Below the pieces are notes generated by a model. It was not told the DNA's origin and did not search any database. It saw only the letters and a program-made list of their open reading frames with translations. From the NCBI RefSeq assembly GCF_051900535.1, contig NZ_JBHZGI010000001.1:310001-374000 (forward strand): DNA of 64,000 nucleotides, in the 5' to 3' direction. The position numbers and the translations under genes are program-made. This DNA comes from Frateuria_A sp051900535 (GTDB lineage: Bacteria > Pseudomonadota > Gammaproteobacteria > Xanthomonadales > Rhodanobacteraceae). This document shows positions 16,737 to 26,136 of this stretch, in pieces. How positions within the stretch are numbered: position 1 is the first letter of the stretch; each line of letters begins with the position of its first letter.

Positions 16737-19124
16737 ATGCCTCTTCTACGACGTCTCCTGCTCTGCCTGCTGCTGACCGCCCTTCCCGCGCTCCATGCGC
16801 AGGACGCTCCGACCAACGCCACGACGCCGGTGGTATCGCCGGCGCAGACGCTGGACGACCTTCGCGACCAGCTCGATTCGATCAAGTCCGAACTCAAGAA
16901 GAAGCCGGACGACCGCACGCTGGCCGACCTGCGCACCACCGCGCTGTCCGTTCAGGACCAGGCCGAGCAACTGGCCGCGACGCTGACGCCGCAGATGGCC
17001 AGCCTCGACGCGCGGCTGGCCGTGCTCGGTCCCACCCCGGCCAAGGGCGCGCCGCCCGAAGCGGCCGAGGTGGCCGCGCAGCGCCGGCAGCTGGACAAGT
17101 CCAAGACGAGCCTGGACGCGCAAATCAAGCAGGCGCAGCTGCTGGGCGAGGAAGGCATGCAACTGGCCGCGCAGGTGTCCGGCCTTCGCCGCGACCAGTT
17201 CCAGGCGCAACTTGCCTCGCGCACCGCGACACCGCTGAGCGGCGCGTTCTGGACGGAGCCTGCGCGCTCGCTGCCCGACGACCTCGCGCGGCTGAAACGA
17301 CTCAGGGCGCACGTCGCCGATGCATGGAAGGACGCCTGGCAACCGCCCAACCGCCTGCCGCTCCTGTGCTGCCTGGGCGCAGCGCTGTTGCTGCTCGTCA
17401 CGGGCCGGCTCTTGCTCGAGCGCTTCGTGATCTTCCTCGCCGCTCGCGTGATGCCCGACAGCCACCTGCGCCGCAGCGCCACGGCGTTCGGCATCGCGCT
17501 CGGCGCCGTGCTGGTGTTCGGCCTGGCCGCCCAGCTGGTGCGCTTGGGGCTGGACTGGAACGACACGCTCGACCCGGGTCTGGACGAACTGGCCCTGTCG
17601 CTGGTGCGGCGCGTGAGCTTCGCGGCCTTTGTCGCCGGACTCGGGCGGGCGCTGCTTGCGGTACGGCACCCGTCCTGGCGCCTGCCGACGCTGTCCGACG
17701 CCGCGGCGCGCCGGTTGCGCCTGTTCCCTGGCCTGCTGGCCGCGGCAACCCTGTTGCTGAGCGTGGTCGAACGGATCAACAGCACGATCGGCGCCAGCCT
17801 CCCGGCGACCGTGGCCACGCGTGGCGTGATCGCGCTGGTGGTCAGCGGCCTGGTCGGCGCCGCCCTGCTGCGGCTGGGCCAGGCCCGGCGCGCCCTGATC
17901 GCCTCGGGCACCGCGCCGGCGCAGCGACCGCTCTGGGTCGGGCTGCTGGCCGGGGCGGCCGCGCTGGGCGTGGTGCTGAGCTGGATCGCCGTGGCGCTGG
18001 GCTACATCGCGCTGGCGTTCTTCCTGGCCACGCAGATGCTGTGGATCGGCGTGCTGATCGGCTCGCTCTACCTGCTGTTGCATCTGGTGCACGACCTGAT
18101 CGCCACCCTGCTCGCCCCGAACGGCCGCAGCGGGCAGCGGCTGCAGGCGGCCTTCGGGCTGCCACCCCGTACGCTGGAACAGACCGCCACCGTGCTGTCG
18201 GGCATCAGCCGCGTGCTGATCCTGCTGCTGGCCATCGGCGCGCTGCTGGCGCCCTTCGGTACCGACCCGCAAGAGCTCGCCGCACGGATGGGCCAGCGCT
18301 TCGGCAACCTCACCCTGGGCCAGCTCACCATCGACCCCAGCACGGTGTTCGAGGCACTGGCGGTATTCGTCCTCGGGTTGATTGCGGTGCGCGTGCTCAA
18401 GCGCTGGCTGGGCGACCAGCTGCTGCCCAAGACCACGCTCGAACCGGGCATGCAGAACTCGGTGGTCACGCTGCTCGGCTACGTCGGCGGCGTGCTGGTG
18501 TTCGCGCTGGCGCTGGCGGCGCTCAACGTGAGCCTGCAGAGCATCGCCTGGATCGCCAGCGCGCTGTCCGTGGGCATCGGCTTCGGCCTGCAGGCGATCG
18601 TGCAGAACTTCATCTCAGGCCTGATCCTGCTGGCGGAGCGGCCGGTGAAGGTGGGCGACTGGGTGAGCCTGGCCGACGTCGAGGGCGACATCCGCCGCAT
18701 CAACGTGCGCGCCACCGAGATCCAGATGTGGGACCGGTCCACGGTCATCGTGCCCAACTCGCAGCTGATCACGCAGAACGTGCGCAACGTAACCCTGGCC
18801 AACGCGCAGGGTCGCGTGCAGATCAAGTTGCCGATGCCACTGGATACCAATGCCAGGCGCGCGCGCCAGATCATCCTGGATGCATTCCTGGGCCATCCGA
18901 CGATTCTCGACACGCCCGCGACCAGCGTGCAGCTGGAGCATGTGGACACGCTGGGCATCCACTTCGTCGCCACCGGCTACGTGCCCAGCCCGCGCGAAGT
19001 CGGCGGCGTGCGCAGCGAATTGCTGCTGGCGATCCTGGAGCAGCTGCGCGGCGAAGGGTTGTCGCTCATCCGTCCGCAGGACATGCGCATCCATCGCCTG
19101 CCCGATCCGGGCGAAACAGGCTGA
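16737..19124 (+). CDS. Mechanosensitive ion channel, DUF3772 + MscS domains
   Basis: A 795-residue inner-membrane channel of the large MscS-like (MscK/MscM-style) group. A signal peptide (residues 1-21, ending LHAQ) is followed by a periplasmic coiled-coil-like region rich in Asp, Lys and Gln (DUF3772, ~35-190), then about ten helices, then the MscS pore and beta domain. In the last part QAIVQNFISGLILLAERPVKVGDWV lines the pore and RATEIQMWDRSTVIVPN is the conserved beta-domain stretch. It should open under membrane tension to release solutes during hypo-osmotic shock. The start at 16737 precedes the signal sequence; the frame is open far upstream by chance. An AraC-type gene starts 12 bp after its stop. 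Confidence 0.88.
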   Translation: MPLLRRLLLCLLLTALPALHAQDAPTNATTPVVSPAQTLDDLRDQLDSIKSELKKKPDDRTLADLRTTALSVQDQAEQLAATLTPQMASLDARLAVLGPTPAKGAPPEAAEVAAQRRQLDKSKTSLDAQIKQAQLLGEEGMQLAAQVSGLRRDQFQAQLASRTATPLSGAFWTEPARSLPDDLARLKRLRAHVADAWKDAWQPPNRLPLLCCLGAALLLLVTGRLLLERFVIFLAARVMPDSHLRRSATAFGIALGAVLVFGLAAQLVRLGLDWNDTLDPGLDELALSLVRRVSFAAFVAGLGRALLAVRHPSWRLPTLSDAAARRLRLFPGLLAAATLLLSVVERINSTIGASLPATVATRGVIALVVSGLVGAALLRLGQARRALIASGTAPAQRPLWVGLLAGAAALGVVLSWIAVALGYIALAFFLATQMLWIGVLIGSLYLLLHLVHDLIATLLAPNGRSGQRLQAAFGLPPRTLEQTATVLSGISRVLILLLAIGALLAPFGTDPQELAARMGQRFGNLTLGQLTIDPSTVFEALAVFVLGLIAVRVLKRWLGDQLLPKTTLEPGMQNSVVTLLGYVGGVLVFALALAALNVSLQSIAWIASALSVGIGFGLQAIVQNFISGLILLAERPVKVGDWVSLADVEGDIRRINVRATEIQMWDRSTVIVPNSQLITQNVRNVTLANAQGRVQIKLPMPLDTNARRARQIILDAFLGHPTILDTPATSVQLEHVDTLGIHFVATGYVPSPREVGGVRSELLLAILEQLRGEGLSLIRPQDMRIHRLPDPGETG

Positions 19125-19136
19125 GCGGCGGCGGTC

Positions 19137-19952
19137 ATGGCATTCCACCAGCGCCTGCCTGCCCCGCCTCTGGACGTGCTCGTCGATACGCTGTGGGACT
19201 GGGACATGCCGCCCGCCGCGCATCGGTACGAGCGGGTACTGCCACAACCCGGCGCTCAACTGATCATCAACCTGCATGAGGACCAGACGCGCGTTTACAC
19301 GGACGACGCCGAACGCCGCTGCCTGACGTCCTCGGGCAGCGTGCTGGGTGGCCCACAGTTGCTCAGCCAGATCATCGATACGGCCGAGCAGGTGCGCGTG
19401 ATGGGCGTGGTGTTCCGCCCAGGCGGCGCTGGTGCGTTTACAGGCGAGGACATGGGCGCCATCGCCGGTTGCGACGTCGACCTGGCCGGCCTGTTCGGTA
19501 GCGATGCGACCGCACTGCGCCAGTGCCTGCTGGAAACGGCCGATCCAAGCGACCGCTTGGCAATGCTGGAACGATGGCTGCACGCGCGCATGCGCCTGTC
19601 ACGGCTCGAGTCCTGCGTCGCCCACGCGCTGGCCTGGCTTGAGCGGACGCCGCAGGCCGTACGCATCGGCTGGCTGGTGCGAGAGGTCGGGGTATCCGAA
19701 CGGCGGCTGGCGCTGCTGTTCCGTCGGCAGGTCGGCTACGGTCCGAAGGAGTACGCGCGGCTGCTTCGCTTCCGCGCCGTGGTGGCCCGGGTGCATGGGA
19801 TTGCGCGCGTCGATTGGGCGGGCGTGGCGGCCGATGGCGGCTATTGCGACCAGGCCCACCTGGGGCATGAGTTCCGCCGCTTCGCCGGCGTCACCCCGGG
19901 CGAATTCCTGGCCCGGCGGGGGCCCTACCTCAACCACCTGCCGCTCGACTGA
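19137..19952 (+). CDS. AraC-family transcriptional regulator
   Basis: A 271-residue protein with an N-terminal ligand/sensor domain of the DUF6597 type (about 1-130; RVLPQPGAQLIINL, GVVFRPGGAGAF) and a C-terminal double HTH typical of AraC/XylS (about 155-260; IGWLVREVGVSERRLALLFR, DQAHLGHEFRRFAGVTPGEF). The ligand and target genes are unknown. It is 12 bp downstream of the channel gene and 74 bp upstream of a VOC gene, and might control its neighbours, but this is only positional. Confidence 0.85.
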   Translation: MAFHQRLPAPPLDVLVDTLWDWDMPPAAHRYERVLPQPGAQLIINLHEDQTRVYTDDAERRCLTSSGSVLGGPQLLSQIIDTAEQVRVMGVVFRPGGAGAFTGEDMGAIAGCDVDLAGLFGSDATALRQCLLETADPSDRLAMLERWLHARMRLSRLESCVAHALAWLERTPQAVRIGWLVREVGVSERRLALLFRRQVGYGPKEYARLLRFRAVVARVHGIARVDWAGVAADGGYCDQAHLGHEFRRFAGVTPGEFLARRGPYLNHLPLD

Positions 19953-20026
19953 GCGCTCGAAAATCTACAAGACCGCGGTGGCTGGACGAGGCTAGATTCA
20001 TGGCTCCCAACCTGGAGAAACTCCTG

Positions 20027-20443
20027 ATGAGCCAAGGAACCAGCACCATCATTCCATGCCTGCGCTACCGCGACGCCCGCCGGATGATCGACTGGCTGTG
20101 CCACGCGTTCGGCTTCCAGAAGCATGCGGTGTACGAGGACGACCAAGGTGGCGTGGCGCACGCCCAGCTGGTCTACGGTGGCGGCATGCTGATGCTCGGC
20201 AGCGTGCGCGAGGATGGCTTCGGCCGGTTCCTGGCCCAACCCGATGCGCTGGGCGGCCGCGAGACCCAGTGCGCCTGCGTGACAGTGGCCGATTGCCGCG
20301 CGCACTACGAGCGGGCGAAGGCGGCCGGTGCCGAGATCGTGGACGAGTATGCGGAGAAGGACTACGGCGGGGCCGGCTATGGCTGCCGTGACCCGGAAGG
20401 CCACCTGTGGTGGTTCGGCAGCTACGACCCCTGGGCGGGATAA
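20027..20443 (+). CDS. VOC-family (glyoxalase/bleomycin-resistance-like) protein
   Basis: A 138-residue single-domain VOC protein (paired beta-alpha-beta-beta-beta modules): PCLRYRDARRMIDWLCHAFGF at the start and CRDPEGHLWWFGSYDPW at the end. The ATG at 20027 has GGAG nine bases upstream and is preferred to 20000. The family includes metal-dependent lyases, dioxygenases and antibiotic-binding proteins; this YdcJ/PhnB-like type has no assigned substrate. Confidence 0.85.
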   Translation: MSQGTSTIIPCLRYRDARRMIDWLCHAFGFQKHAVYEDDQGGVAHAQLVYGGGMLMLGSVREDGFGRFLAQPDALGGRETQCACVTVADCRAHYERAKAAGAEIVDEYAEKDYGGAGYGCRDPEGHLWWFGSYDPWAG

Positions 20444-20447
20444 ATTC

Positions 20448-20478
20448 CAGCTCCCTCTCCCCGGACGGGAGAGGGAGC
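20448..20478. repeat. CTCCCTCTCCC hairpin repeat between convergent genes
   Basis: GCTCCCTCTCCC and GGGAGAGGGAGC form a 12-bp stem with a short loop between the VOC gene and the convergent esterase gene. Elements of this type are common intergenic repeats in Xanthomonadaceae. It may work as a bidirectional barrier to transcription. Confidence 0.65.
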
Positions 20479-20490
20479 AGATCGCGCCAG

Positions 20491-22122
20491 CTATGGATTC
20501 ACGGCGACGCGCTTGAGCTCGGACTGGGGCCGCGCCACGGCGTACATTTCCCAGGCCATCTGCTTGAGCAGGCCCTGGTGGTCCTTGCCCTGGGTGTAAA
20601 GATCCATGTGCGTGCGACCGGGCAGGAAGTGGAAGTCCGACTTCGCGCCCAGGCCGTCGAGCACGGCCTTGAGCCTGTGCGCGGCGCCATCGAGGTAAAA
20701 CGTGTCCGCGGTGCCGACGACCAGGTGGATCTTGCCGTCCAGGTCGCCCTTGAGCTCGGGCCAGTGCGCCTTCAGGCGGCGTGCGATGTCGTAGTGCTCG
20801 CTCCAGTAGGCGACCACGGCCGGGTCTACCGCACCGGTGTCGCGGTCGAACATCGGCACCGGACGGCCGTCCGCGCCGCGCGGCGAAAATACCCACTCGA
20901 ACGAGGCCATCTGCCCGCCGTAGGGTCCCAGCACGCGTTCCAGCCGAGCGAAGGTCTCGTAGGTGGCCAGCACCTTGCCCTCATCACGCACCAGCGGATA
21001 CGGCGTGCCGTCGGCGCGGTGGTAGACGTTGGCATGCGGCGCGTACAGATCGACCCCGGTGAAGTCGTGGAAGTCGCTCGGGTCGGGCGAAGTCGACCAG
21101 GTGCCGCCGAACACCTTCGGATAGCGCGTCTGCAGCCACAGCGTGGCCCAGCCACCGGAGGAATGGCCAGTGAGGAATCGGCCCGAGGGGCGCGCATCCA
21201 TGCGGAACTTGCCTTCCAGTGACGGGATCAGCTCGGTGGTGAGCGCACTGCCCCACGGGCCGTTGTTGACGGAGTCGGCGAACTCGTGGGTGCCGGTTGC
21301 GCTGGACTCGTCCAGCACCACCCAGATCATCGGCGGCAGCTGCTTCTCGGCCATCGCGCCGAACACCATCGCCGCGGTGCCAGCCTGCGTGTGGAGGTCG
21401 CCACCGTAGCCGTGGGTCTGGAAGACGGTCGGATACGTGGTCTTGCCGGACTTGTCATATCCCGGCGGCAATACCACCCAGCCGCGCATGTGGATCGGCC
21501 GCCCCCAGAAAGCGCTGAGCACCGGACTGACGAAATCGATCGGCTGCACCTGCTCGCGCGCCTGCGCCAGATGCTTCTTAGTCGTCTCGCTCATGTAGCG
21601 CGTAGGGAGATCCCACAGCGCGGCCGTGGGCAGGGTTTCGGTGAGCGCCAGCGCCGGCGCCGCGGCGCTGGGCAGGTGAACCTCAACCACCGGGCTCACC
21701 AGATCGCCACCGTTGCGCCCGTGGTAGTTGTAGTCGTGCTGGGTATCCAGCACCGCCTGCACGAGGTAGTCGCCCGGCGGCAGCTTCGAAAACGCCGACG
21801 GAAAGGCCTGGTCGTCCGCGTCCAGAAGCACGGCGCCACCGGGCGCCAGGCGCTCGACCTCGCGCGCGGCCACCGCGGTTTCCTTTGGCGCGAACGGGCT
21901 GCTCTCCACCTCGGTGACCTTGCCGTCCTTGGCGGCGGCCCTGGCGGCCTTCGCCTCGGTGGCAAACAGCAGCAACCGCCCGGTCGTCGGCTTGCCCGCC
22001 GACGCCGGCAGGTCGACCTGGAAGAACTGATGCGTGACCGGCGCCGCCCCACGCGCGCAGGCGCTGGAGGCAAGCAGGCCGGTGAACAGCAGCGCCAGTG
22101 CGCCGCGGATGGGGTTCGACAT
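20491..22122 (-). CDS. Exported esterase, PF00756 (putative esterase) family
   Basis: A 543-residue secreted alpha/beta hydrolase. The N-terminal hydrophobic segment (about 6-22, ending ASSACARG) is a signal peptide. An N-terminal beta-rich domain (~25-190) precedes the esterase domain. The nucleophile elbow is GHSSGG, following GRFLT at about residue 310, and the probable histidine is in PGRTHMDLYTQG near the end. The ATG at 22122 is chosen for an AGGAG eight bases upstream; 22131 is possible but poorer. A terminator and promoter gap separate it from the serine hydrolase upstream. The substrate is unknown; relatives cleave acyl esters, including siderophore and carbohydrate esters. Confidence 0.82.
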   Translation of the reverse strand: MSNPIRGALALLFTGLLASSACARGAAPVTHQFFQVDLPASAGKPTTGRLLLFATEAKAARAAAKDGKVTEVESSPFAPKETAVAAREVERLAPGGAVLLDADDQAFPSAFSKLPPGDYLVQAVLDTQHDYNYHGRNGGDLVSPVVEVHLPSAAAPALALTETLPTAALWDLPTRYMSETTKKHLAQAREQVQPIDFVSPVLSAFWGRPIHMRGWVVLPPGYDKSGKTTYPTVFQTHGYGGDLHTQAGTAAMVFGAMAEKQLPPMIWVVLDESSATGTHEFADSVNNGPWGSALTTELIPSLEGKFRMDARPSGRFLTGHSSGGWATLWLQTRYPKVFGGTWSTSPDPSDFHDFTGVDLYAPHANVYHRADGTPYPLVRDEGKVLATYETFARLERVLGPYGGQMASFEWVFSPRGADGRPVPMFDRDTGAVDPAVVAYWSEHYDIARRLKAHWPELKGDLDGKIHLVVGTADTFYLDGAAHRLKAVLDGLGAKSDFHFLPGRTHMDLYTQGKDHQGLLKQMAWEMYAVARPQSELKRVAVNP

Positions 22123-22283
22123 GGCAAGCACTCCTGGGAAAAGCGATCCGTCGCAGGTTAGCGGGAACTGCGCGATCTTTTGCTGGAGCGCCCTCGGGGC
22201 GCGACCGGCATGCCTGGCAACGAGTTGATGGTTGGCATTCCGGTCGCGCTCAAGGGTCCTCCTGCAAGACGGTCAGGTGAACG

Positions 22284-22308
22284 AAAAAAAGGGCCGGTTG
22301 CCCGGCCC
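22284..22308 (-). terminator. Rho-independent terminator of the serine hydrolase gene
   Basis: On the minus strand GGGCCGG-GCAA-CCGGCCC is followed by seven T residues, directly after the stop at 22317. Confidence 0.9.
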
Positions 22309-22316
22309 CCTGGAGG

Positions 22317-23999
22317 TCAATCGTCCGAGCCCTTGCCGTCCTTCGCCACCGGCGCCAGGCGCAGGTCCTGGAAGTCGAAGCTGAAATCGGTCAGCGGCGA
22401 GATCGGGTCCATGCGTGCCTCGCGCACGTGGCCGTCCTCGTCCAGCGCGAAGGTCACGAAGGCATCGGCGTTGAGCGTGCGGTCGTCCCAGCGAACGGTG
22501 AAGGTGTCGTGCTGCCAGGGCGTCATGGTGCCGACCAGCTGCGACGTGTGGCTGAAGCGCATGCGCAGCTTGCCGTCCTCGCGACTGACGATGACGTCGC
22601 CGTACCACGGGTCACGGTAGGTGCCAGCGTAACCGGCCAACGGCAGCGACGGCTTGCTGTCCTTGTCGCGCGCGGCCTCGTGCCTGGCCATGCTGTCGTC
22701 GGCCTTGGCCTGCGCCTTCTTCACCGCCTTGTCGTAGACGGCCACCCAGTCGGTCTTCTTGCCAGCGTTGAGGTAGGCGTCGAGCACGCGGTAGGTGACC
22801 GCATTGAAGGCCGCGCCCGACTCGGCGTTGGTCAGCACCACCACGCCCAGCTTGAGCTCGGGCACCAGCGTCACGCGCGAAACCATGCCCGGCCAGCCGC
22901 CGGTGTGCCAGACCAGCTTTTTGCCCTGGTAATCGGACAGGAACCAGCTTTCGCCGTAGCCGAAGAAGTTGGGCGTCAGCGAGGCGAGCTCGGGCACCTG
23001 TGCCTTGTGGATCTCGATCGGCGTGAGCATCGACCACATCTGGCGCTGGCTGTCCTCCGAGAAAAGCCGCTTGGGCTTGCCGTCGGCGCCGGTCGTGGGC
23101 AGCTCGCCGCCGGCCAGCTGCACGTTCATCCACTTGGCCAGGTCGTGCACGCTGGAATAGATGCCACCGGCGCCCGGGTCGTTGAGCCAGGCCATCGGCG
23201 GTACGGGTTCGAGGTCCTTGAAGTCGGCCTTGGCGTGGCCGGTGGCCACGTCCATGCCACTATTGAGGTAGGTCTTGTCGATCAGCGACTGGTCCATGCC
23301 GACCGGCTGGAAGATATGCGTGCGCACGTAATCGGCGTAGCTCTGGCCGGACGCATGCTCGATCACCAGCGTGGCCACCGCGAACAGGATGTTGTCGTAG
23401 GCGTAGCCGGCGCGGAAGCCGTTCTTGATCGGCACCTTGGCCAGGCGCTCGACGACGTCCTTGGTCGTGTAGTTGGTCGGCGGCCAGTACAGCAGGTCGC
23501 CGGCGCCCAGCGACAGGCCGCTGCGATGCGCCAGCAGGTCGCGGATGCGCATCTCGTGCGTGACGTAGGCATCGGACATGCGGAACCACGGCAGGTGTTC
23601 GATCACCCGGTCGTCCATGTCCAGCTTGCCCTGCTCCGCAAGCTGCTGCAGCGCGGCGGCGGTGAAGGCCTTGGTGTTGGAGGCGATCGCGAACAGCGTG
23701 TTCGCATCCACCTTGTCGGCCTTGCCCAGCTCGCGCAGGCCGAAGCCTTGCTCCATCACCACGTGGCCGTCCTTGACGATCGCCACGGCGATGCCCGGCA
23801 CGTCGAAGGTCTTGCGCGCACTGTCCACGTAGGCGCCAAAGTCGGCCAGTTGCGCGGGCTGCATCGGCCGTGCGGTGTCGCCGGTGGACACCGGTGGCGG
23901 CAGCGGCCGCTCCGCGGGCGTCTGGGCCAGCGCTCCGGTGGTCGCGAACAACAGGGCGCAGGCGACCGCCAGGCGGGTGGAGAAAACAGGCTGGGTCAT
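22317..23999 (-). CDS. Exported serine hydrolase, class C beta-lactamase/PBP fold with C-terminal DUF3471-like domain
   Basis: A 560-residue periplasmic or secreted hydrolase. The signal peptide ends at GALAQ (residue ~26). The beta-lactamase/DD-peptidase triad is complete: SxxK is Ser107-Asn-Thr-Lys110, YxN is Tyr201-Asp-Asn203, and the third box is HTGG near residue 400. The last ~120 residues (AGYAGTYRDPWYGDV, MRFSHTSQLVG) form the lipocalin-like DUF3471-type domain seen in EstB-like esterases and D-aminopeptidases. Such proteins are peptidases or esterases far more often than true beta-lactamases. The start at 23999 immediately precedes the signal peptide. Confidence 0.85.
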   Translation of the reverse strand: MTQPVFSTRLAVACALLFATTGALAQTPAERPLPPPVSTGDTARPMQPAQLADFGAYVDSARKTFDVPGIAVAIVKDGHVVMEQGFGLRELGKADKVDANTLFAIASNTKAFTAAALQQLAEQGKLDMDDRVIEHLPWFRMSDAYVTHEMRIRDLLAHRSGLSLGAGDLLYWPPTNYTTKDVVERLAKVPIKNGFRAGYAYDNILFAVATLVIEHASGQSYADYVRTHIFQPVGMDQSLIDKTYLNSGMDVATGHAKADFKDLEPVPPMAWLNDPGAGGIYSSVHDLAKWMNVQLAGGELPTTGADGKPKRLFSEDSQRQMWSMLTPIEIHKAQVPELASLTPNFFGYGESWFLSDYQGKKLVWHTGGWPGMVSRVTLVPELKLGVVVLTNAESGAAFNAVTYRVLDAYLNAGKKTDWVAVYDKAVKKAQAKADDSMARHEAARDKDSKPSLPLAGYAGTYRDPWYGDVIVSREDGKLRMRFSHTSQLVGTMTPWQHDTFTVRWDDRTLNADAFVTFALDEDGHVREARMDPISPLTDFSFDFQDLRLAPVAKDGKGSDD

Positions 24000-24028
24000 C
24001 GAACGGACTCCGCTTTGAGATCGCCCCA

Positions 24029-25057
24029 CTATCGCGGCAAAACCGGCACGACGCCAGCATGCCGCGTCCGCTCGGCGCCTCGGGCATGGGCCTCGATCCA
24101 GGGCGCCAGGGAGATCGACCACAGGTTCTCCAGGCCGTTGTCCCAGGCATCCATGCGCGCCATGTCGTGGTGGCCTTGCGCGTCGTTGCGCGGGTAATGC
24201 ACGGGCACGCCGCGCGTGCTGGAGAAATACAGCGTGCGATGGTCCGGACCGAGGTGCGAACCCCAGGGCGAACCCTTGTTCACTTCGTCGCCCAGGTCGA
24301 CCGGCGTGCCCCAGTGGTCGCCTTCGCGGAAGGCGATATATAGGCGGTCGGGCTGGGCCTTGTCGCCAAAGTTGGCGTCGAACACGATGAACGATTCGTC
24401 CGGCGCGACGGCCGGGTCGAGCTTGTGCGCTGCCTCGTCACCCAACGACACCTCCACCGGCGCCCGGTAGCTCCCGCCGCGGTACTGCGCCCGATAGAGC
24501 CGGAAATCGCCGCCCATACCCGGTGCCTGGAAATACACGCTGCCGTCCGCGACCACGCTCGGCGCGTAGGTCCGGCTGCTGGCGTTGACCGCATCGGGCA
24601 AGCGCACCGGTTCGCCCCAGCCACTGCCCTTCCGGTCGACCCGCCACAGATGCCCGCCGGAGCCCGGCGCGAGCTTGCCGTTGGCCATCACCGCATCCAC
24701 CGCCTCGCCGCCCGGCCGATCGGGACGGTTGGAGGTGAAGACGAGGAACGAGCCGTCCGGCGACATCGCCGGATCGTGGTCGAGCCAGCGGCCGGAAAAC
24801 GGCGCGATCTCGGGCGACGACCAGCCCGTCGTGGTCCGGTGCGACACCAGGATCGCGGCGTTGGGCCAGCGGATGCGATCGAAGAAAACGGTTTGCCCGT
24901 CGGGCGCAAACGCCGCCGAGTCTTCGGCGGCCGGGCCCGAAACGATGCCCGGGGCGAAAATTTCAGGTTGCTGCGACGACGATGCGGCTCGAAGCGAAAA
25001 CGGAACCAGGCCACAGACGAGGAAGACGGCCAGCACACTACCGGTCAGTCGGGACAT
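24029..25057 (-). CDS. Exported PD40/TolB-like beta-propeller protein
   Basis: A 342-residue secreted protein; the signal peptide (1-25) ends SLRAASS. Several PD40 repeats are seen: AFAPDGQTVFFDR near 45-57, AMSPDGSFLVFTSNRPDRPG near 90-110, AVAPDESFIVFDAN, and GPDHRTLYFSSTRG near the end. The fold should be a six-bladed TolB-like propeller. It is 29 bp upstream of the serine hydrolase gene on the same strand and probably shares its transcript. Propellers of this type often lie beside peptidases, so a partner role is plausible but not shown. Confidence 0.8.
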   Translation of the reverse strand: MSRLTGSVLAVFLVCGLVPFSLRAASSSQQPEIFAPGIVSGPAAEDSAAFAPDGQTVFFDRIRWPNAAILVSHRTTTGWSSPEIAPFSGRWLDHDPAMSPDGSFLVFTSNRPDRPGGEAVDAVMANGKLAPGSGGHLWRVDRKGSGWGEPVRLPDAVNASSRTYAPSVVADGSVYFQAPGMGGDFRLYRAQYRGGSYRAPVEVSLGDEAAHKLDPAVAPDESFIVFDANFGDKAQPDRLYIAFREGDHWGTPVDLGDEVNKGSPWGSHLGPDHRTLYFSSTRGVPVHYPRNDAQGHHDMARMDAWDNGLENLWSISLAPWIEAHARGAERTRHAGVVPVLPR

Positions 25058-25198
25058 GCTCGATCCTTGTAGCGCGGGGAGGAAGCCCTGCACAGATACG
25101 CCGGCCCATGAACACCGTGCGCGTGCCGCAAGTCACGCCGCTCACGCGCCTGATCCGGGAGGCATGCCAGGATTTACGTCCGCCGAAGGAGCACCCCA

Positions 25199-26035
25199 AT
25201 GACACCGTCCCGCACCGCACCGCCCGCCGGGCCCATCCGAGTCGGCATCGGCGGCTGGACGTTCGCGCCCTGGCGCAACAACTTCTACCCCGCGGGCCTG
25301 GTGCAGCGGCGCGAGTTGGAATACGCCAGCCGTCAGCTCCGCGCGATCGAGATCAACGGTACGTTCTACGGCGCGCAGAAGCCGGCTACCTACGCCAAGT
25401 GGGCGGCCGAAACCCCCGAGGGCTTCGTGTTCGCGCTCAAGGCGCCGCGTTACGTGGTCGAGAGCAAGAAGCTCGCCGGTGCCGGCAAGGGCATCGAGGC
25501 GTTCGTGTCCGGCGGCATCGCGGAAATGGGCGAACGGCTGGGACCGATCAACTGGCAGCTCGGCCCCTCGCGGCCGTTCGACGAGGACGATATCGCCGGC
25601 TTCCTCGACGCGTTGCCCCGTGAACTCGACGGCCGGCCACTGCGCCACGTGCTGGAGGTGCGCCATCGCAGCTTTGCCTGCGAACGCTATGTCGAGCTCG
25701 CCCGCGCGCACGGCGTGCCCACCGTGTTCACCGATGCGACGCAATACCCGTCGTTCGCCGACCTCACCGGCGACTTCGTCTACGCGCGACTGATGCGTAG
25801 TGCCACCGACGAGCCGGACGGCTATCCCGCCTCGGCGCTGGACACCTGGGCCGAACGCGCGCACGGCTGGGCGCAGGGCAAGGACCTGACCGAGCTGCCG
25901 CACGCGGGTTCGCCGCAACCGGACACTGCACTGCGGGAAGTGTTCATCTTCTTCATCAGCAGCGCGAAGGAGCGCAACCCCGCGGCCGCCATGGCTTTGC
26001 AGGCGCGCGTCGACGCGCGCCGAAAAGCTGCCTGA
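25199..26035 (+). CDS. DUF72 domain protein (YecE-like)
   Basis: A 278-residue cytosolic TIM-barrel protein of the DUF72/YecE family: IGGWTFAPWRNNFYP at the start, LEYASRQLRAIEINGTFYG, GFVFALKAPRYV and LEVRHRSF. The family is widespread and its biochemical function is unsettled. GGAG is placed nine bases before the ATG at 25199. Confidence 0.9.
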   Translation: MTPSRTAPPAGPIRVGIGGWTFAPWRNNFYPAGLVQRRELEYASRQLRAIEINGTFYGAQKPATYAKWAAETPEGFVFALKAPRYVVESKKLAGAGKGIEAFVSGGIAEMGERLGPINWQLGPSRPFDEDDIAGFLDALPRELDGRPLRHVLEVRHRSFACERYVELARAHGVPTVFTDATQYPSFADLTGDFVYARLMRSATDEPDGYPASALDTWAERAHGWAQGKDLTELPHAGSPQPDTALREVFIFFISSAKERNPAAAMALQARVDARRKAA

Positions 26036-26136
26036 GAGGATGTTTACGGTCGTTTGCCCCTCGCGTCACGGCGGTTGAGGCAGGCTGGAAACCGTCGCGA
26101 CGACGACGATTTCCCCCACTGCCCAGGAGATCCGCC

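Noticed and set aside
22317..23999. True beta-lactamase (AmpC)
   Set aside because: The SxxK/YxN/HTGG set is shared with esterases and peptidases, and the fused C-terminal domain is not found in AmpC. There is no AmpR gene next to it.
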